A stretch of DNA of 64,000 nucleotides from Heliocidaris tuberculata (lineage: Eukaryota > Echinodermata > Echinoidea > Camarodonta > Echinometridae), in the NCBI GenBank assembly GCA_025618425.1, contig CM046844.1, forward strand, positions 3,907,177 through 3,971,176, written 5' to 3'. The position numbers and the translations under genes are program-made. The notes under the pieces are model-generated. The model saw only the letters and a list, made by a program, of their open reading frames with translations, did not search any database and was not told the DNA's origin. Of the stretch, positions 12,811 to 22,269 are shown in pieces (the first letter of the stretch is position 1; each line of letters starts with the position of its first letter).

Positions 12811-13290
12811 AAGAGGTTGTATGACAAATGTTTTGGCAACGATCGCTCCTAAAAGTCTTTGAGGTGCATTTTTTGCTTGGTGCCCACTTGAGGTCATACT
12901 TGAAGACTCTTCATTTTTAACAGTATTTCATTTCTTCCTCTTAGCTGGTTTTCGGTGTTCTTCTTGGTGTATTCAACCCGTCCTTTCCTTCCGTTATTTT
13001 TGTCTCGCCTGCGTAGCGGAGCGAGACTATAGGCGTCACTATTTCCGTCGTTCGGTTGTTGTCGTCAGCAATCATGCTATAATCACAATGATTTTCTATG
13101 GATTCGAGGTAGAATCACCAAATTCATTCCACAAGTAAATCTCTTAAAGTGGATTTTCAGGGGGCACACAAATGATTCACGAATGTCGAAAAAATGGTCA
13201 AACATTCAGAGAAATTTTTCTCCAAATGTGTGGCAACAATGGAGCTGTAAACCATTCTTGCAAAGTTGGTGCGTAGTTCTCATAACGTGT
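12811..13290. other. 3' flank of allantoinase and start of repeat field
   Basis: 12811-13000 is probably the 3' UTR. No AATAAA was found in it. At about 13003-13037 there is a GTCTCGCCTGCGTAGCGGAG stretch that looks like the border of a dispersed repeat. Confidence 0.3.
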
Positions 13291-13632
13291 GTGGCGGCGG
13301 CGCCACTAGAGGGGGGGGGGGGGTGTCACACCTTCCACTCAAAATTGATGTCGGCAAATGCGCAACCTCTGTCGGCAAAAAAAAAAGGGGAGAGGGAAGA
13401 GGAAAGAGAAGAGGAAAAGAGAAAGGAGAAGAAAAAAGAAAAGGGAAAGGAAAGGAAAACAAAAACAGAAAGAAAAGAAGAAAAGGAAAGGAAAACACTG
13501 GAAAGTTAATATTTAGGCAAAAGGCATCCCTTTTCAGCATTGCACATTCTACAGGAAGCACTGTAATCACAATAACTTTCTGTGGATTTGAGGTAGAATC
13601 ACCAAATTCATACCACAGGTACATCTCTTAAA
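13081..13632. repeat. Direct repeat pair flanking a G/A-rich block
   Basis: About 68 bp at 13081-13148 (AATCACAATGATTTTCTATG onward) recurs diverged at 13565-13632 (AATCACAATAACTTTCTGTG onward). Both continue GAGGTAGAATCACCAAATTC. The block between contains a poly-G run and purine tracts. It could be two tandem copies of one repeat, one interrupted. Confidence 0.65.
13290..13510. repeat. Poly-G plus purine-tract repeat, member 1
   Basis: GGCGCCACTAGAGGGG leads into a poly-G run. Then come CACTCAAAATTG, GTCGGCAAATG, ACCTCTGTCGGCAAAA and a 110-bp (GGAAAGA)-like purine tract. The same order occurs at 40360-40645 and 53475-53775, so this is a dispersed family. Open frames across it are low-complexity artefacts. 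Confidence 0.65.
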
Positions 13633-13737
13633 TCTGCAGGTTTAGTTCGAAAATGAGTTGAATCTGACCAAGGACAAAGGTCAAGATTTCTTTCAAGGAA
13701 AGGTTATCATTAATTGGTCAGATGTGTTGATAATCAC

Positions 13738-13955
13738 CAATGTGCACAATGTTGCTTCATTGGTCAGGAAAAATGCATGCATCCTTAGGTTTGGTGGAAG
13801 AGCACTAGTGTACCCCTGACAAGTTTTGACAAAATTCTTTTTTTTCCCCTTTTTAGATTTTTTTTTTTTCTCAATTGTCAGAGAATTCTGGACCCCCCCC
13901 CCCCCCCCCCCGTTGAGCGACTTCTGGAGCGCTGGGATTTTTCTTCTTTTTTTTT
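13738..13955. repeat. Dispersed repeat, copy 1 (partner at 61646)
   Basis: CCAATGTGCACAATGTTGCT, ATCCTTAGGTTTGGTGGAAG, ACCCCTGACAAGTTTTGAC, TTGTCAGAGAATTCTGGACC, a poly-C run and GAGCGACTTCTGGAGCGCTG occur here and again in the same order at 61646-61870. Confidence 0.8.
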
Positions 13956-16517
13956 TTTTTTGCCACTGGTCAGGTGTGTTGATAATGACTTAGTGGCAAG
14001 TAATTATCTGACTCAGTTGTAAAGTGTGGTAACCCAGTTATTTTTTAGTTAACTGAATGGCATTTGTTTTCTTATTATGTTATTGTTAATTATTTTACAT
14101 GTATGTAAAAAATTGGAAAACATTAATCTTTTGGTGAATTATTTTGCTCTTTTTCAAGATGTGAGAAAAAGGCAATTTAGGAAATTTTCAGAGTAGCCAT
14201 TTATTTGTGTTTTTTTTTTTTTTTTTTTAGTTACACTTTGTTTCTGTTCTGCTGTTTTGAGTGCATTTATAACGTAGAAATCAGTTGATGAAACTTGCCA
14301 TGATTATCAGCTAAATTTGCTGTACTAAACACATACTTATTTTGCTTCTAGTCAGTTTATATTTTAAAAAGATAATATATACATATGTTAAAAAATACCT
14401 CTGATTGTATTTGTGATTATAGTATGGTCCTACTCTACTGATGATGGAACATCTTTAAAAAGACCGCTGATATATAATCATTTTATAATTGTTTTAAAAT
14501 GGCGATATCATATTTTACTGTTGATGAAACATCTTTGAAAAGACTGTTGATTGTTCTTTATAATTCTTTTTAGTGCTGCAATATCAAATTATAACAATGG
14601 AATGAAATCTTATTTATGATAATTATACTGCAGTGTAAAAAACATTCTCTATTTTAGCAGTGTATGTGAAAAACGTTCTCAATTTCAAGTATTCAAATGA
14701 GAGATAACGGAAAGGTTGTGATGAGATCATTGATTCGCTGAATTTTGTTTTTTCTTGATGTATTTTGTGGGTGTACGTCCAAATTAAAAATCATGAAAAT
14801 CTTTTTTTTTTTTAAATCTGCTTCATTTTTTGGTATTAGAGGACGCTACCATGGCTACTGTATAAGTCAATCTGTCTCTCTGGCTGGATATGCATGTATT
14901 TGTTTTCTCACTGTTCTCGCATTGAATTTTCAAATACTTTGGTCTTTTGCAATATATCAATATGATAGGAATCTTATTTATGAATTATGTAAGTTTGAAA
15001 CAATTTCATCCCTGAAGTATTCCACCATTGTGAATACTTCATCCCTGAGATATTCACAATTGTGGAAATCAGATGTACCAAGGATAAATTCAGAAATCAA
15101 CATTAAATTTGTGATCTTTGAAAATGCAGGTATTGTAGAGCATACTTTTTAGGGGCCGTGTTCCACCCTCAATTATGTATCCAAAAATGAAAATGATAAG
15201 GAAATAAGGAAAGGAAGACTTCCGGTGAACTAAATGCCCTTATATATATTATATATAGCAGTATATTTTTTTTACACGGTAAGATGTAATACATGTATAA
15301 CTTTATTTACAGTGGGGTTCTGATATTCTATGTTTTGAAGTAAAACAAGTGAATTTCAATTCTGAATAGCTGTGTGAACCTGAAGCTTATTCCTTTTGTT
15401 GTCGATTATGATGGGAACATGAAATGTAATTCTTTATCTTTGTATCCTTGGAAAGTCGTAATAATCAACAACAACTCTAGTAACACAGTATTCTAATACA
15501 TTTGACCATAGGTAGATATAATCAGAGAGATACATGACAGAGAGAGAGAGGGGGGGGGGGAGATGGAGGAGGTAGATAGAAGTGGGAGGGAGGTGGAGAG
15601 AGAGAGAGAGAGAGAGAGAGAAGGGGAAATAGAGAAAAAGCTGTGAAGATTATGCTTCTTAGGGCGAAGGATCAATACGAAAAATGTATCATAACAATAA
15701 TACATTACTAAAACATGTGAACATGGTGAAGTTGATGGCTAGGAAGGACTGTGCATATAAATTGGCTTCAACGTGCATTGTTAAATTCCATTCCATGCCA
15801 GCGATAAATATGCATCTAAAGGAATATAATAAAACTTTAATAGGACATCTTTGTTAAAAAATAAAAATATTATGACAGGTCTACATCGACAGTAGATAGA
15901 ACACACAATACCAGAAAGCCAAACTGTTACGTATCGTGAAAAAAAAAAATCTAGGCACAAAACCGTTAAAATAATTTTAACAATAATAACGATCATGATT
16001 ATAATAATAATGATAATAATAAGAGGAATGCTACTACTACTAATATTGAAAATAATAATGATAGTAATAATAATAGTAATAACTATATATGGATCACCGA
16101 AGGATGGAGACTTAGGCTCTGTTGTTAGAAATGCCGGTAACTGTATATAATTTCTTCAATCTGCAATCAGAAGAAAAACCAGAAACAGATCATAAGTAAG
16201 CTGTATATCAATATTAACCAACTTGATCTATCAGTAAATTTCTAATAACTGTTCTCTCAGATAGTTTGCTTGCCTTGTGTAATTTAAAGCATGTATTATC
16301 TCCTGACCAGTTCACAAATAAATTCCTGTAAGTCAGAAATCTAGTGTATATTGACTAGTTCTTTGTGTCATGTGAATTAAGAATAGTACGTGGGTACACG
16401 GTGTATCATCAAAGCAATTAACCTCTTGCCTTTAAACGTCTGTTAAACATGAACATTCCTTGTATGAAACCAAACAAAGAAATTCTTAGTTTAAAACATT
16501 TATACTCATTTCTAATG
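13956..16517. other. Non-coding stretch
   Basis: AT-rich and without a supportable gene. It contains poly-T tracts (13950-13963, 14211-14230), a purine (GA)n-rich tract at about 15540-15630, and ATAAT-type simple sequence at about 15985-16085. The longest open frame (14745-15152, +) has no recognisable domain and is probably chance. Confidence 0.5.
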
Positions 16518-17821
16518 CACTGTTAGAACGTTGATTAAAATTTTTAATCTTGTTGGTTAAAATTTTAATCAACCGAGGATTACCAGGTGAACCACACATT
16601 TGTAGGTTAAAACTTTAATCACCGGCCTGTTGATTAAAGTTTAACCTGTGGTTGATTAAAAGTTTTAATCATTTGTTGGTTAATCGTATTTCGCTCAACG
16701 TTGGTTAAATCGGTGTTGATTAAATTTAAACATATTGCTGGTTAATTGTTTAACCATTTGTTGGTTAGTTTTATTTCGTTGGTTAAATGTTTAACCATTT
16801 GTTGGTTAATCGTATTTTGCTCAACATTGGTTAAATTGGTGTTGATTAAACTTAAACAAATTGTTGGTTAAATGTTTAACCATTTGTTGGTTAGCCTCAT
16901 TTGGTACCTGAGAAACTCTTTTCATATCTGTGATTGTTGTCTAGCTTAATCTTATAAAGAAATAGATCTACTGTGTGATCTTGCTTTCTAAGTTAAGCGG
17001 TTTGGGAAGTTCAGACCTGGACTAGACCCGACTAAGCCAGGCCCACCGGCCGTAGACTACGCCTACGCCTACATTGATGTTATATCTTTTTTTTTTTTTT
17101 TTAAGTTCTAGTTCTGGTTTCAGTTTTTGTCGTATTGACCTGTCCGCGAAATATGGACATCCGCGAAGGTGAACACACCGCCATACCGCCGGTGTCGCCT
17201 CCTAGCTACCGTAGGCGTAGTCAGACGATCTACCAGTGGGCCTGGCTTAGCCAGGTCTAGTCCAGATCGAGCAGGTCGAACTAGCTTCCAAGCCGTTTTA
17301 ATTAGAAAGAAAGATCACACTACAGATCTGTTTATTCCCAAGATTAAGCTAGACAACAATCACAGATATGAAAAGAGTTTCTCACCTTCAAACACGCTGA
17401 CAAGCTCTTTGAAAGTCCCCAATCATTCAGCGACTTGAATGACAACGCCTTCCATTTTTATCGCAAACAATTTCTGCGATAGATAATATGCGCGCAGCAA
17501 ATTTGTTCCAAATCAATGCGCTGTTCAGTCACGCGATCGGTATTTTAATCAACTTTGATCAAACTTTAACCAACAAAAAGATAAAGTGTCTCGACAGTTA
17601 GCACTATCATTTTGGCGGGAAAGCAGAGAACACTGTTTTTAATCAATGTTGGTTACAAAGTAACCAACAAGATTAAAAACAATAATTTTAATCAACAATA
17701 TTTTTAACCCACGCAAGATTAAAAGTCATTTTTAAGCAACACTCATTTTATAACCAATGTTGAGCGATTTTTAATCAACAATTTTTTAATCCGTATTTTT
17801 TTAATACATGTTTTAACAGTG
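16518..17821. mobile_element. Long foldback element, about 1.3 kb
   Basis: The ends are CACTGTTAGAAC (16518) and GTTTTAACAGTG (ending 17821), flanked by TG on both sides. The halves are inverted copies of each other: CCTGGACTAGACCCGACTAA (about 17017) against the complement of CTTAGCCAGGTCTAGTCCAG (about 17246), and TGTGATTGTTGTCTAGCTTA (about 16930) against the complement at about 17343-17364. The outer arms carry many degenerate GTTGGTTAA / TTAACCAAC units. The centre is a poly-T/CT spacer at about 17086-17130. No coding capacity. CACTG termini with a 2-bp duplication are compatible with the EnSpm/CACTA superfamily, but that is only an inference. Confidence 0.8.
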
Positions 17822-18675
17822 TGCTCCCTTTAAATAAGAGCATGCATCTGTAATCCCTTTAATAGAACTGCATTAGCTTAAACTAACACATACACAAATA
17901 CCTGCCATATTCCTTGACTCTAATGATAAACTACTTATACATGTACTCAAATGATTCCCTGTCTCCTGTCTGTTATGCTTTTATCAATACATAAACATGA
18001 TAACCTCTAAACCATCATGTCTTTTGCACAAATTCAACTAATAGGAGACTGCAAGTTGCTTTAGATTTCATCAACCCTAGTTAACTTCATCCATAATATT
18101 AACTCATATTTCACCTTAATTAACTGCTGAATTTACTCTTTGACTCTGAGTTTTTAAAAAACAAATTTCCATTTTCCAAAAGCTGAACTAAATTCCTTTC
18201 ATTTAGCGAAACACATCACCTTTACCTTATCATTTAACTGCATGCGCCCTCTCCATTCGCACGCTAAATAAATTCATTAACATAATCTATCCCTTTACTT
18301 TCACTATAGGCTCTGTACACATATGCATTTTCAACGGTATCTTGACATTGACCCGGTCATCGACCTGAACCAAATAAATCGCCCTTTTTTACCTAACTAC
18401 ACAAAATATCATCTTTTCTTCAACACATACATACATAAGACATTCATAATGCAAATTACTTCTTGTGCGGCATTCTAACGTCTAATAAGACAGAATTTGG
18501 AAAAAAATGTTCCCCAAAAGTAGAAATTTATTTTCATCAATGACTGCTGACGGCAAAGTGCGTTAACCTCGTCTGGTTTCTTGGAAAGGTCAAAGAAAAA
18601 AAAAAAAGGTTTGTTCGGTAAACCAATATATTATTATTAGTATGAAGGGTTTTCAGGCAACCAGAAAATCAGTGT
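17822..18675. other. Non-coding stretch
   Basis: AT-rich sequence with no recognisable gene, RNA or repeat boundary. Confidence 0.4.
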
Positions 18676-18770
18676 ATCTCATGGTTTGCGCGTAAGTACC
18701 CGATGACCGTGCAATTTTAAAACAATATCTCATGGTTTGTGTCAAAGTACCCGGATGACCGTGCAATAAT
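18676..18770. repeat. Tandem duplication, about 51-bp unit
   Basis: ATCTCATGGTTTG, then AAGTACCCGATGACCGTGCA, starts at 18676 and repeats at 18727 with a few changes. It abuts the palindrome at 18770. Confidence 0.75.
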
Positions 18771-18929
18771 ATACAAATAGTGAATGGCCATGAGTGCAAT
18801 GGTACAAGATTTTTGCACGAGGAGAAAGATAAGAGACGCTCTATTATATAATAGAGTGTCTCATCTTTCACCGAATGCAAAATCTTGTTCCATTGTACGA
18901 ATAAAGGCCATTCACTATTTGTTTTATAC
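18770..18929. mobile_element. Palindromic (foldback) MITE
   Basis: The arms are 18770-18846 and 18847-18929. ACAAATAGTGAATGGCC (left) mirrors GGCCATTCACTATTTGT (right), and GAGACGCTCTATTAT mirrors ATAATAGAGTGTCTC at the centre. The outer TGAATGGCC.TGAGTG motif and the adjacent TATACAACACCT (18925 on) are shared with the element at 21312. Confidence 0.8.
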
Positions 18930-19523
18930 AACACCTCGGACATTAACGAGCTTAAAAGAACAGTTTTACTAGTCCAAGTATGACCGACCAGATTCAGCGA
19001 CCGATAAAATTATCGATAGTGAGCACGCAAACGACTGCACTGTACCCAGCGCGCCCGGCCGAGTCAGTGTGTACATGTACAAAGAGAGAGAGAGAGAGAG
19101 ATAGAAAGAAAGCAGAATTATCATAATTTATCGTTCAACTTACCAAATATTTGTAGCTTGCTGGCTTTAATGAACTCCAATAATCCATGCAATAAAATCC
19201 AAAACGATGGGGAAAACGGCTAGATCAGTCAGATAAGAATCGAATCAGAAACACGTCTTAAGTTTATAGAAGTGTCATTCTCATCAACAAACGCTGGATT
19301 TTAACAGTAACGTTAGGTCTTTAATAAGGCAGATCAATCAGATAATATAAAGTTCGAACTTGTCTTAGTCTAGAGAATCGAATTCATGCAAACAGTAGAA
19401 AACAGTATCACTCTCAAAAAACGCTTGATTTCAACAGTATCAAAGGCAAAATCCATCAGATAAGAATCGAATCCAGTCAGAAACGCAGTACAAAACAGTT
19501 TAGATCTTGGACTAGATCTAACG
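18930..19523. other. Flank and probable 3' region of the Crypton
   Basis: A (GA)n microsatellite lies at about 19083-19101. From 19200 to 19500 there are roughly three degenerate copies of a unit of about 115 bp built on CAGATAAGAATCGAATC and CAACAAACGCTGGATTT. These may be part of the Crypton 3' non-coding region. Confidence 0.4.
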
Positions 19524-20708
19524 TTAGATCTCTCTGTTGTAAAAAGTAAAGGGTCCGTGGAAATGAAAATGTTGCACGGAGCTTGTGGAAGAAGATGTGT
19601 TCTGAATATTTAAGTTAGATTCCTGTAAAATAAGCTGTTCTTGGGAAAGAGTAACTATATCTCCAGTAGACACGGTAGATTCTGGTCCGGTATCGGCAAA
19701 TTGTTCGTCCATGACGGATGCAGACATTTCAGGGCCTAGCCCAGGAGGGCTACATGTAACGTTAGATCCAACTTTAGGTCTAACGACAACGTTAGATCGA
19801 GATGTCATAACATTCAGAGGTCCGAGTCCATCGTTAGATCCTGATGTGGAAGGAAGTTCCTGTATGGATTTGGAGATTTTTGCACTCATCATCTTCTTTT
19901 TATTGTCACTAGTTCCAGCATAATTTTTCAGAGATGATTCAGATTTGTGTCCTGTGACTGCCATAATATCACGATTTGCGAATCCTGCGTGATCTAGGAT
20001 CGTAACTGTGGTAGCTCTCAGGCTGTGATTTGTGTAATGATGATCACACTGAGCCCTCTCAGCAATCTTTCTCATTTTATTTCCCAGGGAATTTACTCCC
20101 AACTGGACATTGTCATACCACGGTCCATCAGATGGTGAAGAAGCTTTTGGTCGCTGCCAAATGTGGGTTGACTTGGGATTCAAGGAAGCCCAATACTTTT
20201 GCAAAGAAGTGACTGGGCACCTCGAAGACCCAGGTATTTCATACATGCGACCACCAAATTCTTCGTCTTCATTTTCCTGTCTCGATTTTGTTAGCGTATC
20301 ACAATGCTCAAAGTAACTAAGCCCGTCTTCATCAGTATGGAAAATATAGTCGTTTACTGTCGTATCATCACGAAGATTTTCGCGGCCTCTCTGCCCAAAG
20401 TATGTCATGACGTCCAAAAACACTTTGTTCTGAAGACCAAGTGGAGTATCAGGGTTGACTGCATCTGATTCGAAAATCTTTGCCATGTCACTGTCAGTTA
20501 CTGCACTTTTATGCTTGACGAACCCTTTTCCTTCCTTCTTCAACTTGACCATCATAGCCTTGTAGACCCTTTGACTCTCCGGAAATTTTACCGCATTTGT
20601 AATATCCTCTCCTTTGGTAGACTCAAAATGGCGAAGGATTCCATATCTGATAGACTGCATAGATTTCTTAGCGTACAAACTTCCATCATCAATGATCATC
20701 TTTTCCAT
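19524..20708 (-). CDS. Crypton tyrosine recombinase, main frame (394 codons)
   Basis: Predicted DNA strand-exchange enzyme of a Crypton element. Residues of the tyrosine recombinase fold are visible: box-I Arg107 in FGQRGRENLRD; a TKSR motif near 140; the box-II cluster NHSLRATTVTILDHAGFANR with His228 and Arg231; His254 in VTGHKSES; and the nucleophile Tyr263 in LKNYAG. The catalytic set therefore looks complete. The C-terminal 130 residues are Ser/Thr-rich and low in complexity. The ATG at 20708 is probably not the true start, because the family's N-terminus lies in the neighbouring frame (20696-20917). The gene has no visible introns and lies in repeat-rich DNA. Known: DUF3504-type domains in animals derive from Cryptons. 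Inferred: this copy is recent or was under selection, given the long open frame. Confidence 0.82.
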   Translation of the reverse strand: MEKMIIDDGSLYAKKSMQSIRYGILRHFESTKGEDITNAVKFPESQRVYKAMMVKLKKEGKGFVKHKSAVTDSDMAKIFESDAVNPDTPLGLQNKVFLDVMTYFGQRGRENLRDDTTVNDYIFHTDEDGLSYFEHCDTLTKSRQENEDEEFGGRMYEIPGSSRCPVTSLQKYWASLNPKSTHIWQRPKASSPSDGPWYDNVQLGVNSLGNKMRKIAERAQCDHHYTNHSLRATTVTILDHAGFANRDIMAVTGHKSESSLKNYAGTSDNKKKMMSAKISKSIQELPSTSGSNDGLGPLNVMTSRSNVVVRPKVGSNVTCSPPGLGPEMSASVMDEQFADTGPESTVSTGDIVTLSQEQLILQESNLNIQNTSSSTSSVQHFHFHGPFTFYNREI

Positions 20709-20917
20709 AAACCAGCGTAAAATCGAGAGAGAGACTTATCCAGCTCTGGATCCGGCAAACTGTTGACCTCCGCTAATGACATTGATACACATTTTGCACA
20801 GGATTCCAAACGGCTCTTCGCAAACTTAATACCTCTCTTAGTATTGTGAGCATCGGAGTCGGATAATAATTCATTCAATTCTTCATTATTTAGTAATACC
20901 AAGTTTGGTCCTGCCAT
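20696..20917 (-). CDS. Crypton N-terminal fragment (frame-shifted from main frame)
   Basis: Codes for 73 residues starting MAGPNLVLLNNEELNELLSD. The segment SLPDPELDKSLSRFYAGLWK is the N-terminal block that precedes DGSLYAKKS in related proteins. That continuation is found in the main frame just downstream, so the two frames belong to one protein. The junction lies in a TTTATGGAAAAGATGATC context (about 20696-20713). Either a small indel (mutation or assembly error) or ribosomal frameshifting would join them. Confidence 0.7.
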   Translation of the reverse strand: MAGPNLVLLNNEELNELLSDSDAHNTKRGIKFAKSRLESCAKCVSMSLAEVNSLPDPELDKSLSRFYAGLWKR

Positions 20918-21114
20918 GATGTAAGTTTTTTAACTTACAGTGTAAGAGTCAAAGAACAAATCCTCGATCGGGGAAAAATCAGATGTACGCTACGTACCCA
21001 GCTAGCATGCCAATGATATCTTGCGCGTCGATCATATCGCTGCATATTTTTGTGTTGCATTAATATTTAAACTGCTCCGCGCGTACCATGCCTTATGTTT
21101 ATTGTGACGTCAGA
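20918..21114. other. Crypton upstream flank
   Basis: Short non-coding stretch with no clear element boundary. A possible Crypton promoter would lie here, but nothing definite is visible. Confidence 0.3.
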
Positions 21115-21232
21115 GTGCAATTTCGTTTGATCCATTTGTTCCATTGCACGGTGATGTCACCTCACATTGTACTGTGTACAACGTTAGTGACGTCAGCGTG
21201 CAATGGTGCAAAAGGATCAAACGGAATTGCAC
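21115..21232. repeat. Inverted repeat, 118 bp
   Basis: GTGCAATTTCGTTTGATCC at 21115 mirrors GGATCAAACGGAATTGCAC ending 21232. The inner arms CCATTGCACGGTGATGTCAC and GTGACGTCAGCGTGCAATGG also pair. It is probably a MITE. Confidence 0.75.
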
Positions 21233-21311
21233 GCCTGGAGAATGATACTGTTCAACATTACTTTTATCGCATGTCATGTGATTAAGAATTAACCAATGGG
21301 GTTGCAAGAAT

Positions 21312-21605
21312 CTTAGTAGGTGTTGTATAATCATATAATATTGAATGGCCTTGAGTGGGATGCAAGGTTATATCGCCCGAGCTATGAGCATATTTCACGA
21401 GTCGGCACGACGAGTGAAATATTTTTAAAGCGAGTGCGATATACCCTTGTGTCCCACGAAAGAAAAGTCATTCAATATTATTATTATTATTTTATTAATT
21501 GTATGAATCCTAGTTCCTTAATTTTCACCAATACATGCCCTTTATGTTTTTGTATTGACTTCAACATAAACAGATAAAAACAGAGGTAGAGAAACATTAT
21601 TTTGT
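21312..21605. mobile_element. Palindromic element with flanking arm (copy 1; inverted partner at 58984)
   Basis: The palindrome core is 21337-21479: AATATTGAATGGCC ... GTGGGATGCAAGGTTATATCGC mirrors GCGATATACCCTTGTGTCCCAC ... CATTCAATATT. The arm at 21480-21600 (TGTATGAATCCTAGTTCC, ACATAAACAGATAAAAACAG) is found inverted at 58984-59090, so it belongs to the repeat unit. Confidence 0.75.
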
Positions 21606-21607
21606 CC

Positions 21608-21960
21608 TTAAGCCCGGCGCACACTGTACGATCCGGCTGCGATCCGACTGATTTTTGATCGGATCGTGTAGTGTGCTATAATACGACAGCGATCCGATCA
21701 GTCGCTGGACAATCGTAGACCAAAGGCCCTCATGCATAAAAAGTTGCGATTAAACGCAACTCAAAAAATTAAACGCAAGTCCCAAATACACGATGCTGAT
21801 TGGTTGAAAATTGAGTTGCGTTTAATTTTTTGAGTTGCGTTTAATCGCAACTTTTTTATGCAAGAGGGCCCAAATCGCAGAGATTCGACATGTTGAATCT
21901 TTTGCGATGAGTCGTGCGATTTTAATCTTTTGGCCAATCAGGATGGTGCAAAATGATGAC
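21608..21960. mobile_element. GATCCG-rich repeat interrupted by a nested MITE
   Basis: CGGCGCACACTGTACGATCC, GCTGCGATCCGACTG and GATCGGATCGTGTAGTGTGC form short mirrored blocks. The unit is cut by the MITE at 21725-21870 and resumes with CAAATCGCAGAG and GATGAGTCGTGCGATTTTAATC. A related GATCCGATTG / CAATCGGATCGCAGG block is at about 58803-58870. Confidence 0.6.
21725..21870. mobile_element. Short MITE, 146 bp
   Basis: The termini are GGCCCTCATGCATAAAAAG and the complement of CTTTTTTATGCAAGAGGGCC. Inside, GTTGCGATTAAACGCAACTC mirrors GAGTTGCGTTTAATCGCAAC. It is flanked by CAAA on both sides (21721-21724 and 21871-21874), a likely 4-bp target duplication. Confidence 0.85.
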
Positions 21961-22269
21961 GTCAGCGTCAATTTGCTTGAGATCTATGCTTGAGATGATC
22001 ACCAAAACCAGGAAAAAGCTCATCGCACAAAAGCAGCTGAAGTTGTACGCACACAACGCACAATTCGCTCCCACAACTCTGGCGGGCTGAAACCTGTGTA
22101 CCGTAGACTGTGCTTGCTGAACCACTTAGCAGTGAAGGTCGAGGATGTCTCCTCTTACCGTATAACTGGACGGTCTGGGCGAAACAAAATAGACTAGTGA
22201 GAAAATGAGCAAGAGGAATAATATTAGTCAGTATTTATAAGCAACAGCCAGCCTGTTTCAGGAAAAGAC

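Larger units (their letters stand above)
19524..20917 (-). mobile_element. Crypton-type DNA transposon (coding part)
   Basis: The minus strand encodes a tyrosine-recombinase protein like those of animal Cryptons and the host proteins derived from them (KIAA1958, QRICH1, ZMYM family). Two overlapping frames make up one protein. Cryptons lack terminal inverted repeats, so the true element ends cannot be placed by eye. Confidence 0.8.

Noticed and set aside
13183..13631. Lys/Glu/Arg-rich open frames of 108-121 codons (also near 40369 and 53452)
   Set aside because: They come from the purine tract of a dispersed repeat; overlapping frames are all open, with no start context or domain.
14745..15152. 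135-codon open frame, plus strand
   Set aside because: No domain, no codon bias, no supporting splice sites; AT-rich chance frame.
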